Shown here one piece after another: positions 25,029 to 33,970 of a DNA stretch of 51,494 bases (position 1 is its first letter; each line of letters starts with the position of its first letter). Under the pieces are notes generated by a model. It had not been told where the DNA came from, did no database searches, and saw only the letters and a list, made by a program, of their open reading frames with translations. The DNA comes from Oscillospiraceae bacterium (lineage in GTDB: Bacteria; Bacillota; Clostridia; Oscillospirales; Oscillospiraceae): assembly GCA_015067565.1 (NCBI GenBank), contig SVMF01000018.1:1-51494 (forward strand). Reading direction: 5' to 3'. The position numbers were made by a program, and so were the translations under genes.

Positions 25029-25649
25029 TCAGCGGATGAAATTTGTGCGAAGTCTGGGCTCAGGTTTGGAGCGGCTGATTCCTGCAGCCTTCCCGGCCTC
25101 GATGCATTGAAGCAGCCATGCCATATTCTCACCAAGGGTGCGCATGGTTTGCAGACCCTCTTCGTCCTTTTCGACCTCCTCGGGGGTGTTGCCATGCACT
25201 TGATTCCAATACTGCGAGGTAACGATGGGCATGGAATTGATCGAGAAATACTTGAGGAGGCGATCATAGCCGGCGCTTGCGCCGCCACGACGGCAGGAAA
25301 CGATGGCCGCACCAGGCTTTCCGTTCAGTTTGGAGGCTGCGCAATAGAACAGACGATCCATAAAAGCGGTGGACTGTCCGCTTGGGCCTGCATAGTAGAT
25401 CGGTGCGCCGACGATCAGCGCATCAAACTCGTCGAGCCGCGCTGCAATTTCGTTCACACCGTCATCAAAGATGCAAGGACTGCCGTTTTTACACTTGCCG
25501 CAGGCAATGCATCCGGCAATCGGCTTTGTGCCGATGTGGTAGATCTCGCTGTCGATGTGATGAAGGGAAAGGGTTTTCTGGATTTCGCAAAGCGCTCTGT
25601 CCGTGCAGCCGTGTACATTTGGACTGCCGTTGATCATCAAAACTTTCAT
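25029..25649 (-). CDS. Flavodoxin-fold NAD(P)H-dependent oxidoreductase, iron-sulfur flavoprotein-like
   Basis: A 206-residue FMN-binding protein of the NADPH-dependent FMN reductase family. The phosphate loop is INGSPNVHGCTDRAL (about 6-20). A cysteine cluster CIACGKCKNGSPC (about 47-59) resembles the compact [4Fe-4S] motif of archaeal/clostridial iron-sulfur flavoproteins. GAPIYYAGPSG contacts the flavin. A strong SD (AGGAGGA) precedes ATG 25649. It may be cotranscribed from the dnaD/dnaI genes upstream. The substrate is unknown. Confidence 0.82.
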   Translation of the reverse strand: MKVLMINGSPNVHGCTDRALCEIQKTLSLHHIDSEIYHIGTKPIAGCIACGKCKNGSPCIFDDGVNEIAARLDEFDALIVGAPIYYAGPSGQSTAFMDRLFYCAASKLNGKPGAAIVSCRRGGASAGYDRLLKYFSINSMPIVTSQYWNQVHGNTPEEVEKDEEGLQTMRTLGENMAWLLQCIEAGKAAGISRSKPEPRLRTNFIR

Positions 25650-25657
25650 ACTTCCTC

Positions 25658-26629
25658 CTACAGGCGTCGAATGTCGTTGCCGACGAACTTGATCAGTCGG
25701 TAGGTGCCGACGATGCGGGAGGCGATCTGTGGGGAGTATTTTTTCTCGATCGCCTCGGGCAAGAGATTGGTTGAGATGATGGTGGGTTTACCGTCCATCA
25801 TGCGGGAGTTGACAATGGTATAAAGCGCAGAGATCGTAAATTGTGTGATCATTTCGGTACCAAGGTCGTCTATGATCAGAAGGTCACAGTCGAAATATTT
25901 TTGGGATTTGCCGATATTCTCCTCACTTCCGAATTTTTCTGCCTCAAAATCCTGAAACACGCGGGTTGCGGTCTCATACATTACGCTGAAGCCGAGGTCG
26001 GAGACCTGACGGGCAATACAGGCAGACAGAAAGGTCTTGCCCAGGCCGGTTGCGCCGGAGAAGAGTAGATTGCCTGAGGCGGGGGAGAAGGTCTGTGCAT
26101 ATCTTTTACAGATGTTGAAGTTGGATTGCATCAACTTGCGGGGTGAGGTGCCGAGCTTCGGGTCATACTCGTCGCTGTAATAATCCAGACGGAAGGAGTC
26201 AAAGCTCTCACGGCCGTTGCCGAGCAGGCTTGTCAGTTCGCGTTTCTGCTCCTGACGGCACAGCTCACGCAGACACGAGCACATACTTGCACCGAAATAA
26301 CCTGTCCCGCTACAGCGTTTGCAGATGGGGGAGTCGTCCAAGAAACCCTCGGGATATTCCGCTGCATCGATGATCCATTCTCTCTCTCGCTGTAGCGCCA
26401 GATTCTGCTCGCGTACCTCGGAGATGGCAACAGACAGATCCTCTCCCTGACGCAGCGAATTTGCTACCAGCTGTACCATCGTCAGGCGTAGCTCTCGGTC
26501 GATTTCGCGCAGACGGGGATATTCCATATAAGCTTGCTGCAGATGTTCTTCGTATTCCTGCGCGCGCGCAGTCTTGGCCTGCTCGTAGCGAGCTCTTGCG
26601 CGTTGCAAAATGGCTTGTGCATATGCCAT
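25658..26629 (-). CDS. dnaI: DnaI/DnaC-like helicase loader ATPase
   Basis: A 323-residue AAA+ protein. The N-terminal part is helical and Arg/Glu-rich. A zinc-like cysteine cluster (CKRCSGTGYFGASMCSC, about 117-133) is followed by Walker A FSGATGLGKT, Walker B LLIIDDLGTE and an arginine-finger region (SRIVGTYRLIKFVG). DnaI loads the replicative helicase. The next gene upstream is a DnaD-domain protein, the usual primosome partner. IstB-type transposition ATPases share the fold, but no IS21 transposase is present. GGAGGG inside the dnaD end is the SD for ATG 26629. Confidence 0.88.
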   Translation of the reverse strand: MAYAQAILQRARARYEQAKTARAQEYEEHLQQAYMEYPRLREIDRELRLTMVQLVANSLRQGEDLSVAISEVREQNLALQREREWIIDAAEYPEGFLDDSPICKRCSGTGYFGASMCSCLRELCRQEQKRELTSLLGNGRESFDSFRLDYYSDEYDPKLGTSPRKLMQSNFNICKRYAQTFSPASGNLLFSGATGLGKTFLSACIARQVSDLGFSVMYETATRVFQDFEAEKFGSEENIGKSQKYFDCDLLIIDDLGTEMITQFTISALYTIVNSRMMDGKPTIISTNLLPEAIEKKYSPQIASRIVGTYRLIKFVGNDIRRL

Positions 26630-26631
26630 GG

Positions 26632-27519
26632 TTATCCCTCCTGTCCTTCTGCGAGTGCTTGCGCGATGGCTTTTTGCTCCAGGGGTGAAAGTGTATCGTT
26701 ATGACGCTGGAAAATTTGTGGTTTGTTATGTCCGTCGCCTTGCGCAATCTGCTCGGGCGTATGTAGATTCTTTTCATGCCAAGACTTGAGAATCGAATTC
26801 ATGTAGCTCCATTTTAGTGCACCTGTGTTTAGGCAGGTGCGCTCGTAGGCCAGCATAATGGTTGCGTCTGAGAAGCCCATACCGACCCAAGAGATCAGAT
26901 GTTGCTCCTCGGCAAGGGTCAGACGGCGCTGATCGATCTGCAGCAGGGTACGCAGGTGTGCGACCTTGTTTTGCAGAATGTGCTGTTGCTGAACGTAGTA
27001 CGAGGCAGTTTCTAGATTGTCGATGCCTTCGTCGGCCCAACGATAGGCCTCTTTTTCGATCGAACGCATCGAAGGCGCACGCACACCGCGTCTGCGGCAG
27101 CGGTCAACACAGTACGACAGCAAAAGCCCAATGACCTCGGTTGGTAAACGCAGGTAGTCCATAAAGGATAGCAGCGTTTTCAGCTCCTCGGTCGAAAGCG
27201 TCCGTCCCATACGGCGCTGTGCCTCACCGATGAGCTTGGTAAATTCTCCTTCGGCAGTACGTTGTGCTTGGCGAAGATCGTCTTCTGTATAAACGGGGCG
27301 CTCCGGCTGGATCAGCTGCGGCCGTTGAGACTCCCACAGACCGAGCCGACGCAGACAATCGGTGGCAGCCGTCATCTGCTGTGCAGAAAAATGCAGGGTG
27401 TCCAATGCAGTTTCCAAAGGTCGCTCGGACTTGCGGTAAAGATACAGCGATACCGCATCCGGGCAGCCGCAGGAAAGCAGCTTTTGCATTTCTTCACTTG
27501 TCAAAGCAACGCCTTGCAT
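26632..27519 (-). CDS. dnaD: DnaD-domain primosomal protein
   Basis: A 295-residue protein with an N-terminal winged-helix-like region (about 1-75), a first DnaD-like segment (EGEFTKLIGEAQRRMGRTLSTEE from about 90) and a second with the signature ALKWSYMNSILKSWHEKNLHT (about 237-257), the YxxxIL...W motif of DnaD/DnaB C-terminal domains. It remodels DNA at origin or restart sites before helicase loading. It is coupled to the dnaI-like gene, with the stop 3 nt before the next start. Confidence 0.87.
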   Translation of the reverse strand: MQGVALTSEEMQKLLSCGCPDAVSLYLYRKSERPLETALDTLHFSAQQMTAATDCLRRLGLWESQRPQLIQPERPVYTEDDLRQAQRTAEGEFTKLIGEAQRRMGRTLSTEELKTLLSFMDYLRLPTEVIGLLLSYCVDRCRRRGVRAPSMRSIEKEAYRWADEGIDNLETASYYVQQQHILQNKVAHLRTLLQIDQRRLTLAEEQHLISWVGMGFSDATIMLAYERTCLNTGALKWSYMNSILKSWHEKNLHTPEQIAQGDGHNKPQIFQRHNDTLSPLEQKAIAQALAEGQEG

Positions 27520-27551
27520 ATTTCTCTCTCCCGTCGTTGTGTAGTGTGAAC

Positions 27552-27580
27552 ATTATATCACAACGGCATCAAGGTCACAA
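27552..27580 (-). promoter_or_regulatory. dnaD-dnaI promoter
   Basis: On the minus strand, TTGTGA (27580-27575) and TATAAT (27557-27552) are 17 bp apart, with an extended -10 (TGATATAAT). It lies about 33 bp before ATG 27519. Confidence 0.82.
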
Positions 27581-27588
27581 GAGAACCT

Positions 27589-27619
27589 GCCTGCAGAAAA
27601 ACAAAGAATTTCTGCAGGC
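27589..27619. terminator. Hairpin between the SDR gene end and the dnaD promoter
   Basis: Arms GCCTGCAGAAA (27589-27599) and TTTCTGCAGGC (27609-27619) form a perfect 11-bp stem 40 bp after the SDR stop. The T tract is poor on the minus strand, so its efficiency is uncertain. Confidence 0.65.
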
Positions 27620-27658
27620 AATTTTGGTATGCGACTACATCTTGTGCATGGAACGTTT

Positions 27659-28357
27659 TTACAGCACAAATCCGCCGTTGACTGCGAGATTCTCGCCAGA
27701 GACAAAGGTTGCCTTTGCAAGGTAGAGCAGCGCCTGAGCCACATCCTGCACGGTGCCGTTTCTACCGACGAGGGACTGTCGAGCAAGATCATCCAGTGTT
27801 TCTTCGTCATAGCAGGCGCACATGTCAGTCAGGATCACACCGGGCGAGACACAATTGACCCGAATGCCGCTGGGAGCAAGCTCCTGTGCCAGAGCCTTTG
27901 TCATGGCGATGACGGCACCTTTACTGGCACTGTAGGCGACCTCGCAAGAGGCGCCCACCTGCCCCCACATGGAGGCAACATTCAAAATACAGCCGTGCTG
28001 CTTTTCCAGCATCGCAGGCAAAACTGCCCGCACGCAGTGGAAAATTCCGCCCACATTGACCGAGAAGAGCTGATTCCACTCATCCTCGGTGATCTGATTG
28101 ATCAAACCACTGTGGCAGACGGCGGCATTGTTGATCAGAAGATCGACGGGTGGAAGCTTACTTACCGCCTCAAAAACGCTTTTGCTGTCAGAAACATCAC
28201 AGCACACGGCTTTTGCGCCCGTCTGCTTGCTTAGCGCTTCGGCAGCGGCATGGCTTTCTTTATAAAAAAAGGATACGGCATAGCCGTTTTCTGCGAAGGT
28301 GCGGACGCACTGTGCGCCGATGCCGCGTGCGCCGCCGGTAATGAGAATATGTTCCAT
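27659..28357 (-). CDS. Short-chain dehydrogenase/reductase (SDR)
   Basis: A 232-residue classical SDR. The NAD(P)-binding motif is ITGGARGIG (about 5-13), followed by NNAAV, the catalytic Ser in NVASMWG and YSASKGA with the catalytic Tyr and Lys. It is close in form to 3-oxoacyl-ACP reductase FabG and the YmfI group, but no fatty-acid genes are near, so the substrate is open. ATG 28357 is used because everything upstream in frame lies in the terminator of yabR; a GGTGA precedes it. Confidence 0.87.
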   Translation of the reverse strand: MEHILITGGARGIGAQCVRTFAENGYAVSFFYKESHAAAEALSKQTGAKAVCCDVSDSKSVFEAVSKLPPVDLLINNAAVCHSGLINQITEDEWNQLFSVNVGGIFHCVRAVLPAMLEKQHGCILNVASMWGQVGASCEVAYSASKGAVIAMTKALAQELAPSGIRVNCVSPGVILTDMCACYDEETLDDLARQSLVGRNGTVQDVAQALLYLAKATFVSGENLAVNGGFVL

Positions 28358-28367
28358 ATGATTCACC

Positions 28368-28442
28368 GAAAAAAAGCTGTAAGAAAACTCCGAGAGCTGT
28401 CGTTGTTCGACGGTGCCCGGGGAAGTTTTTTTACAGCCTCTG
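28368..28442 (-). terminator. Terminator of the yabPQ-divIC-yabR operon
   Basis: On the minus strand, GCTGTAAAAAAACTTCCCC pairs imperfectly with GGAGTTTTCTTACAGC and is followed by a run of seven T. It begins immediately after the yabR stop. The GGCTGTAAA core recalls the outer arms of the 24495-24642 element. Confidence 0.78.
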
Positions 28443-28445
28443 ATC

Positions 28446-28823
28446 CTATCTTCTTCTGGATTTGGTTTTGTGCTCGTACTGACGACAGCCTGCGATCTTG
28501 CTGTCTGAGTCAGACATAAACTGCTTGAGCTTTTCTTCAAAGCTCAATGGGGCCTTGACCTGCTCCATGCGCGGGGCGGGGCGGGGCTTCTCCTGCGCCT
28601 GGCGAATGGAGAGATTGATCCTGCCCTTTTCATCGACACCAATGACCTTCACGCGCACATCCTGACCCTGCGTCAGGTGGGAATGAATATCGTTGACAAA
28701 GCCATTTGCGACCTCGGAAATATGCACAAGGCCGGTGCGGTTTCCTTCGAGCTGAATGAATGCGCCGTAGTTCATGATTGATTTTACTTTGCCGTCAAGC
28801 AATGCTCCGATCGAAAGCTCCAA
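28446..28823 (-). CDS. yabR: YabR-like S1 RNA-binding protein
   Basis: A 125-residue protein. An S1 domain occupies residues 1-74 (GALLDGKVKSIMNYGAFIQL, GLVHISEV, INLSIRQ), followed by a Pro/Lys-rich linker and a basic tail ending KSRRR. In B. subtilis yabR follows divIC, the same order as here, and S1-domain proteins of this type bind RNA or ribosomes. The operon is yabP-yabQ-divIC-yabR. Confidence 0.88.
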   Translation of the reverse strand: MELSIGALLDGKVKSIMNYGAFIQLEGNRTGLVHISEVANGFVNDIHSHLTQGQDVRVKVIGVDEKGRINLSIRQAQEKPRPAPRMEQVKAPLSFEEKLKQFMSDSDSKIAGCRQYEHKTKSRRR

Positions 28824-28841
28824 ATGCTGTTTCCTCCGTTA

Positions 28842-29120
28842 TTATTTTGAAGTGTCTACATAAACGATCTGACCGTCTTCCACCATATTCAGCTGCTCAC
28901 GGGCGATCTGACGGGTGGAATCGTCCGTGCCGAGGGCATCGATCCGATCGGCCAGGGCGAGATTATCCTGCTGCATTTCGTTGACCTCTTTTTGCAGCGC
29001 GGCCTTTTCTGCCTCCAGCTTTTCCATCTTCGGATGCATGGCGACGATTGTTACGATTGCGAAGATCATCACCGCTAATATGAGAAGCTTGATAATGAGT
29101 GACGATTTGCAAAGGCGCAA
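28842..29120 (-). CDS. divIC: DivIC/FtsB-like septum formation protein
   Basis: A 92-residue bitopic protein with a short cytoplasmic N-terminus, one membrane helix (SLIIKLLILAVMIFAIVTIVA, split over about 7-27) and an extracytoplasmic coiled coil (KMEKLEAEKAALQKEVNEMQQ, about 31-51), ending in an FtsB-like IAREQLNMVEDGQIVY. It joins FtsL/DivIB in the divisome. The start is TTG 29120, supported by GGAGGTGG about 7 nt upstream. The yabQ reading frame runs 158 nt into this gene. Confidence 0.88.
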   Translation of the reverse strand: MRLCKSSLIIKLLILAVMIFAIVTIVAMHPKMEKLEAEKAALQKEVNEMQQDNLALADRIDALGTDDSTRQIAREQLNMVEDGQIVYVDTSK

Positions 29121-29562
29121 CCCGATCCACCTCCAATAATGTTTTTGTTCTCTTTATTATAACTCTTTTCTTGACAAATGAAAAGAATTTTTTTGATATT
29201 TTTCCCGTTTTTTTGAGAATATTTTTGCAAAAGCGCCATAATATCCGAAAAGGCCACAGAAAAAAATGCCACAACCTGACGAAAAAAGGGTAAAGGAGCT
29301 TATGAAGGGTCAAAAACCAGAGGAAAAATCCGATGCAAGTGGCAAAAAACATAAAAATACGGAACTGCCCTCTGCCGACGTAGAGCATAAGAAGGAAGTT
29401 GCCGAACAGCACCGCAAGTGAAAACAAGAGATCTGTCAAATGCGTCAGCCACCGGACGTTCAGACGCAGTGCTTTGAAAAAAGCATAAACCATCCCATAG
29501 CCGAGACCGACGAGCAGACTGAGCAAACATTGGCTGCTTTGCAGCGACAGAGGCAGCTCCAT
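28963..29562 (-). CDS. yabQ: Spore cortex biosynthesis protein YabQ, frame extending into divIC
   Basis: A 199-residue frame. Residues 1-105 look like YabQ: four or five hydrophobic segments (LLSLLVGLGYGMVYAFF, LTDLLFSLAVLFGNFLLMLYV, FMFFATCIGFFLWFLTLHKLL), then a basic stretch. After about residue 145 the frame overlaps divIC by 158 nt and the sequence turns Arg/Asn/Gly-rich and unlike a conserved domain. YabQ is needed for spore cortex formation in B. subtilis. ATG 29562 overlaps the yabP stop (ATGA). The tail may be real readthrough of a lost stop, or an indel in the A7 run near 29190-29200 may have changed the frame. Confidence 0.8.
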   Translation of the reverse strand: MELPLSLQSSQCLLSLLVGLGYGMVYAFFKALRLNVRWLTHLTDLLFSLAVLFGNFLLMLYVGRGQFRIFMFFATCIGFFLWFLTLHKLLYPFFVRLWHFFLWPFRILWRFCKNILKKTGKISKKFFSFVKKRVIIKRTKTLLEVDRVAPLQIVTHYQASHISGDDLRNRNNRRHASEDGKAGGRKGRAAKRGQRNAAG

Positions 29563-29828
29563 CAGCCAAACAAGCGCTTAAAAAAGCCACTCTTTTTGTT
29601 CTCCTCATAATCAAGCGAGTGCACCAGACCGCTGACGCAGACCTGGCCACCGTCAATGGACAGTGATTTAAGCTGCAAATTCTCGCCTCGGATGATTAAG
29701 AGGCCATGTCCCGTGACCAGGGCGATCGTATTTTCGTCGAAGCTGCCGACCTCCTGCACATCGCTGACGGTCAGTTTTTCACGGTTTTTCAGCTGTAGTT
29801 CATGTGTTTGATGCGGTTCGTTTGTCAT
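29562..29828 (-). CDS. yabP: Sporulation protein YabP
   Basis: An 88-residue protein of the YabP/YqfC family (EKLTVSDVQEVGSFDENTIALVTGHGLLIIRGENLQLKSLSIDGGQVCVSG in pattern, ending SGFFKRLFG). YabP is a sigma-E-dependent spore coat/cortex protein in Bacillus. ATG 29828 has GGAGGG at 29834-29839, which is also one arm of an inverted repeat. The four-gene order yabP-yabQ-divIC-yabR matches Bacillus and clostridia. Confidence 0.9.
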   Translation of the reverse strand: MTNEPHQTHELQLKNREKLTVSDVQEVGSFDENTIALVTGHGLLIIRGENLQLKSLSIDGGQVCVSGLVHSLDYEENKKSGFFKRLFG

Positions 29829-29832
29829 AGCG

Positions 29833-29861
29833 ATCCCTCCGCATAATATATACGGAGGGAT
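29833..29861 (-). promoter_or_regulatory. Inverted repeat over the yabP ribosome binding site and a possible -10
   Basis: Perfect 9-bp arms ATCCCTCCG and CGGAGGGAT enclose an 11-nt AT-only-like loop (29842-29852). On the transcript the second arm carries the yabP SD, so the hairpin could mask it. Alternatively the TATATATTATG centre could be part of a sigma-E-type -10 with a dyad operator. Confidence 0.55.
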
Positions 29862-29875
29862 GAAGTGAAATATGA

Positions 29876-30937
29876 TTAAATCTCCTGCGGATCGTAGATT
29901 ACAGAATCCAGAGCATCTGACAACTCCACGAGTGCATGATTGAGGCCGCCACAGTAGTCGTAGTGGATTGACGGAGAGTGTACAGTAGCGGTGTCTCGGC
30001 GCAGAGAGATAGAGAACGCAGCGCTTGTGCCGTGGGTGCCGTCGGAATGGAGCATCATTGTGCCGTCGTGCAGACGGGCGATCTGCCGAACGATGGACAG
30101 ACCATAGCCGAGCCCCCAATGGGAGTCACCGATTGGTCGGTCAGCAAAGCGGTCGAATACGGAGGCAATCACATCATCCGAGATGCCATTGCCGTTGTCA
30201 CTGACGCTGATGAGCAGACGATCCTGCTGCTGATGCAGACGGATCGAGACGGTGCCGCCGACGGGGGTGTAGGTCAGTGCGTTGGACAGCAAGTTGAACA
30301 TGGCACGCTCCAGCAGACGGTCATCTGCCAAGCCCTGTACGGTTTGCTTCAGGCCATCGTAGACCAGCTTCTTGCCCGATGCTTCGATCAACGGCTCGAC
30401 CTGCTGTACAAAATGATCAAAAAACAGCTGCAAATTGACCAGACTGCGGTGAGCAGGGAACTGATTCAGCAGCAGTCGGCTGCCATCGGACATTTGACCG
30501 CACAGACGCATGAGCTGATAGATGGAGTGATTGAGCTGTGAGGCAGGCGCCTTGGCTTCGTCGGTGTCGATTTGCTCAAACAGCGAGTTTGCGGCATTGA
30601 GCAGGTTGTGAAGCGGCCTTCTCAAAGTGGCAGAGGCATTCAATACTGCGGTGGCCGAGGAGCGGATGTCGAGGTTCTGCTGCGTGAGGACAAACAGAAA
30701 TGCGCCGCCCTGCAGACAGACCGAGGCGGTGCAGCCATGCGCCAAAGGAAGCTGCAGGACTCCTTCACGACCCCATGCGGATAAAATGTCGGCTTGCTCA
30801 CCGAGGAGCTCCGAAATCGGCATCCCTTCAGCGACGAGTGTACTTGCAGCGGCATTGTGCCAGAGGACACGCTCTTCATTTGCCAAAAAGGCGGGTTGAG
30901 AAAACAGCGACAAGAGCTGATGGGTTTGGTCGGACAT
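29876..30937 (-). CDS. Histidine-kinase-like ATPase lacking the H-box histidine
   Basis: A 353-residue cytoplasmic protein with no membrane helix. The N-terminal PAS-like region (about 1-95) precedes a dimerisation helix pair in which the usual S-H-E-L-R-x-P-L reads SATLRRPL (about residue 108): His is replaced by Ala. The ATPase domain is complete, with N box [12 protein letters not shown]1 [10 protein letters not shown] box FDRFADR and G2 [12 protein letters not shown]-terminal extension of about 35 residues follows. No response regulator is adjacent. It may act as a non-phosphorylating sensor or use another residue. ATG 30937 has GGAGGTGAG upstream. Confidence 0.78.
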   Translation of the reverse strand: MSDQTHQLLSLFSQPAFLANEERVLWHNAAASTLVAEGMPISELLGEQADILSAWGREGVLQLPLAHGCTASVCLQGGAFLFVLTQQNLDIRSSATAVLNASATLRRPLHNLLNAANSLFEQIDTDEAKAPASQLNHSIYQLMRLCGQMSDGSRLLLNQFPAHRSLVNLQLFFDHFVQQVEPLIEASGKKLVYDGLKQTVQGLADDRLLERAMFNLLSNALTYTPVGGTVSIRLHQQQDRLLISVSDNGNGISDDVIASVFDRFADRPIGDSHWGLGYGLSIVRQIARLHDGTMMLHSDGTHGTSAAFSISLRRDTATVHSPSIHYDYCGGLNHALVELSDALDSVIYDPQEI

Positions 30938-31075
30938 ATGGCTCACCTCCTGCATAGTATCGGGTGCCGGATGGGGAATATTTCGCGGTAAGTTTTCCCA
31001 TGTCGAACTTTGTCGTATATATCATAACCGATTTTTTGCTTAAACGCAATAGCGAAATTTCTTTAGAAATTGTAG

Positions 31076-31104
31076 TTGTGACCAAAAGAAACTTGTGGTA
31101 TAAT
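31076..31104 (+). promoter_or_regulatory. uvrA promoter
   Basis: TTGTGA (31076-31081) and TATAAT (31099-31104) are 17 bp apart, with an extended -10 TGG. No obvious LexA/SOS-box palindrome is visible beside it. Confidence 0.85.
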
Positions 31105-31134
31105 AAAGGTTCAAAAAGCGATGGGAGGGTAATT

Positions 31135-33966
31135 ATGAGAAACTCCATTTTGGTTTGTGGCGCAAGAGAAAATAATTTGAAAAATGTAGATGTGGAAATT
31201 CCGCGTAATGCGCTTTGTGTGTTTACGGGACTCTCCGGCTCTGGAAAATCCTCGCTCGCCTTTGACACCATCTATGCCGAAGGCCGCAGACGCTATGTCG
31301 AGTCGCTGTCGGCCTATGTGCGGCAGTTTTTGGGACAGATGGACAAGCCGGATGTGGATCTGATCGAGGGCCTGTCCCCGGCCATTTCCATCGACCAGAA
31401 AACGACCTCGCGCAATCCCCGTTCTACGGTCGGCACCGTGACGGAGATCTATGATTATCTGCGCCTTCTGTGGGCGCGAGTTGGCGTTCCGCACTGCCCA
31501 AAATGCGGCAAGGAGATCCGAAGACAGAGCATTGACCAGATTGTCGACAAGGTTCTGACGATGCCGGAGGGGACACGATTCCAGGTGCTCTCTCCGATCG
31601 TCCGAGGGAAAAAGGGAGAGCATGTCAAGATCCTTGACGATGCTCGCAGAGGCGGCTTCGCCAGAGTCCGCATTGACGGCAACCTCTATGACCTGAGTGA
31701 GGAGATTACACTCGATAAGAATAAAAAGCATCACATTGAGATCGTGGTCGACCGCCTGATCATGCGCGGCGATATCACCAGAAGATTGACCGATTCTATC
31801 GAAACCTCGCTCAACCGATCAGGTGGCATCGTTGTGATCCAATGTCCCGACACCGGAGAGGAAACGCTCTTCTCCCGCAACTATGCCTGCGAGGAGTGCG
31901 GCATCTCCATGCCGGAGCTCTCCCCGCGTCTGTTCTCGTTCAACAATCCACTTGGCGCTTGCCCGGAGTGCTCCGGTCTGGGCTTCCGATTGAAGGTCGA
32001 TCCGCAGCTCATCATCCCCAATCCGGAGCTGTCGATCTTTGACGGTGCGATTCAGGCCAGTGGTTGGGGCAATATCAAGAACGACTCCATTTCCAGAATG
32101 TATTTTGAGGCGCTGTCGAAAAAATATCACTTCGACCTCCATGCGCCGATCAAAAGCCTCTCTTCCGAGGCAATGGATGTGATCCTCTACGGCACCAAGG
32201 GCGAGAAGCTGCAGCTGTATTACGAAAGAGGCAACGGACGCGGCACGCTGGAGCAGGCCTTTGAGGGAATTATCCCCAATATCGAGCGCCGAGTTCGGGA
32301 AACCCAGTCTGATGCGATGCGTAAGGAGCTGGAGGAATGTATGTCCTCGTCGCCGTGCGAAGGCTGCCACGGCGAGCGCCTTTCCGAACTGGTACGAGCG
32401 GTTACGGTCGGTGGTCTTTCGATTGCGCAGTTCTGTGAACTGCCGGTTTACCGTGGACTGGAATTTATCAACAACCTGCAGCTCGATGGAGCGAACGCGG
32501 TGATTGCAGACCAGATCCTGCGTGAGATCCGCTCCAGGCTTGGTTTTTTGCAGAGCGTGGGTCTGCAATATCTGACTCTTTCCCGTTCGGCCGGGACGCT
32601 TTCGGGTGGTGAGGCACAGCGTATTCGCCTGGCGACGCAGATCGGCTCGTCCTTGATGGGTGTGCTGTATATCCTCGATGAACCGAGCATCGGCCTGCAT
32701 CAGAGGGACAATGACAAGCTTTTGGAAACGCTTCGCAAGCTGCGCGATATCGGCAATACGCTTATTGTCGTGGAGCACGACGAAGATACAATCCGCGCAG
32801 CGGATTATATCGTCGATGTGGGCCCCGGTGCGGGCATCCACGGTGGCAAGATCGTTGCCAGCGGTACACTCGAGGAGATCCTGAGGGTGCCTGAGAGCAT
32901 CACGGGACAGTATTTGTCGGGTGCAAGAAAAATTGAGGTTCCCACCACCCGACGCAGTGGGAACGGAAAGAAGCTGTGTTTCTGTGGCTGCACGGAGAAC
33001 AATCTGACCGGAATCGATGTCGAAATTCCTTTGGGAACGCTGACCTGTGTTTGCGGTGTTTCCGGCTCGGGAAAATCCTCTCTTGTCAATGAGATCATTG
33101 CCAAGAAGCTATCGGGAACGCTCAATCATGCCCGTGTGCGTGCGGGCAAGCATGAGCACTGCGAGGGCGTTGAAGAATTGGACAAGGTTATTACGATCGA
33201 TCAGAGTCCCATCGGGCGCACACCGAGATCAAATCCTGCGACATATACGGGTCTGTTCGGTGACATTCGTGATCTGTTTGCCTCCTGTACGGCGGCAAAG
33301 GAACGAGGCTACAGTGCCGGTCGCTTCTCCTTCAATGTCAAGGGCGGCCGCTGTGAGTCTTGCTGCGGTGACGGCCTGGTCAAAATTGAAATGCACTTCC
33401 TGCCCGATGTGTATGTGCCTTGCGAGGTCTGCCACGGCAAACGATACAATCGCGAAACGCTCGAGGTGCTCTATCGCGGCAAATCCATCGCCGATGTACT
33501 GGAGATGACGGTCGATGAGGCGCTGGCCTTCTTTGAGAACCAGCCACGTCTGCGCAGCAAGATCCAAACACTTTCTCAGGTTGGCTTGGGCTATATCAAG
33601 CTGGGGCAGAGTTCTACCACGCTCTCCGGCGGCGAGGCACAGCGCGTGAAGCTGGCAACCGAGCTTGCCAGACAGTCTACCGGTCGAACACTGTATATTC
33701 TTGACGAGCCGACCACGGGCCTGCATATGTATGACGTGCAGAAGTTGCTGGATGTGCTGCAGCGACTGGTCGATGTCGGCAATACGGTGCTCGTGATCGA
33801 GCATAATCTGGATGTTATCAAGTCGGCCGACCATCTGATCGATCTTGGCCCGGAGGGCGGCGACGGAGGCGGCAGGATCGTCGCCAGCGGTACACCGGAG
33901 GAGGTCGCTTCATGCGAAGCATCTTTTACGGGTCAGTATCTGAAAAAAGTTTTGCAAGGAGGGTGA
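31135..33966 (+). CDS. uvrA: Excinuclease ABC subunit A
   Basis: A 943-residue ABC ATPase that finds DNA lesions for nucleotide excision repair. The first Walker A is [20 protein letters not shown] (about 31-50) and the second [14 protein letters not shown] (about 640). Zinc modules with CPKCG and CxxC...CxxC ([14 protein letters not shown]) are present, and both ABC signatures ([20 protein letters not shown]) are intact. ATG 31135 follows GGGAGGG; upstream in-frame codons to 30964 lie in the promoter. uvrB is not in the window. Confidence 0.96.
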   Translation: MRNSILVCGARENNLKNVDVEIPRNALCVFTGLSGSGKSSLAFDTIYAEGRRRYVESLSAYVRQFLGQMDKPDVDLIEGLSPAISIDQKTTSRNPRSTVGTVTEIYDYLRLLWARVGVPHCPKCGKEIRRQSIDQIVDKVLTMPEGTRFQVLSPIVRGKKGEHVKILDDARRGGFARVRIDGNLYDLSEEITLDKNKKHHIEIVVDRLIMRGDITRRLTDSIETSLNRSGGIVVIQCPDTGEETLFSRNYACEECGISMPELSPRLFSFNNPLGACPECSGLGFRLKVDPQLIIPNPELSIFDGAIQASGWGNIKNDSISRMYFEALSKKYHFDLHAPIKSLSSEAMDVILYGTKGEKLQLYYERGNGRGTLEQAFEGIIPNIERRVRETQSDAMRKELEECMSSSPCEGCHGERLSELVRAVTVGGLSIAQFCELPVYRGLEFINNLQLDGANAVIADQILREIRSRLGFLQSVGLQYLTLSRSAGTLSGGEAQRIRLATQIGSSLMGVLYILDEPSIGLHQRDNDKLLETLRKLRDIGNTLIVVEHDEDTIRAADYIVDVGPGAGIHGGKIVASGTLEEILRVPESITGQYLSGARKIEVPTTRRSGNGKKLCFCGCTENNLTGIDVEIPLGTLTCVCGVSGSGKSSLVNEIIAKKLSGTLNHARVRAGKHEHCEGVEELDKVITIDQSPIGRTPRSNPATYTGLFGDIRDLFASCTAAKERGYSAGRFSFNVKGGRCESCCGDGLVKIEMHFLPDVYVPCEVCHGKRYNRETLEVLYRGKSIADVLEMTVDEALAFFENQPRLRSKIQTLSQVGLGYIKLGQSSTTLSGGEAQRVKLATELARQSTGRTLYILDEPTTGLHMYDVQKLLDVLQRLVDVGNTVLVIEHNLDVIKSADHLIDLGPEGGDGGGRIVASGTPEEVASCEASFTGQYLKKVLQGG

Positions 33967-33970
33967 GTGC

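Noticed and set aside
24651-25703. A 350-codon plus-strand frame covering the dtxR-like and flavoprotein genes.
   Set aside because: It is the antisense shadow of two genes with clear family motifs and strong start signals on the minus strand.
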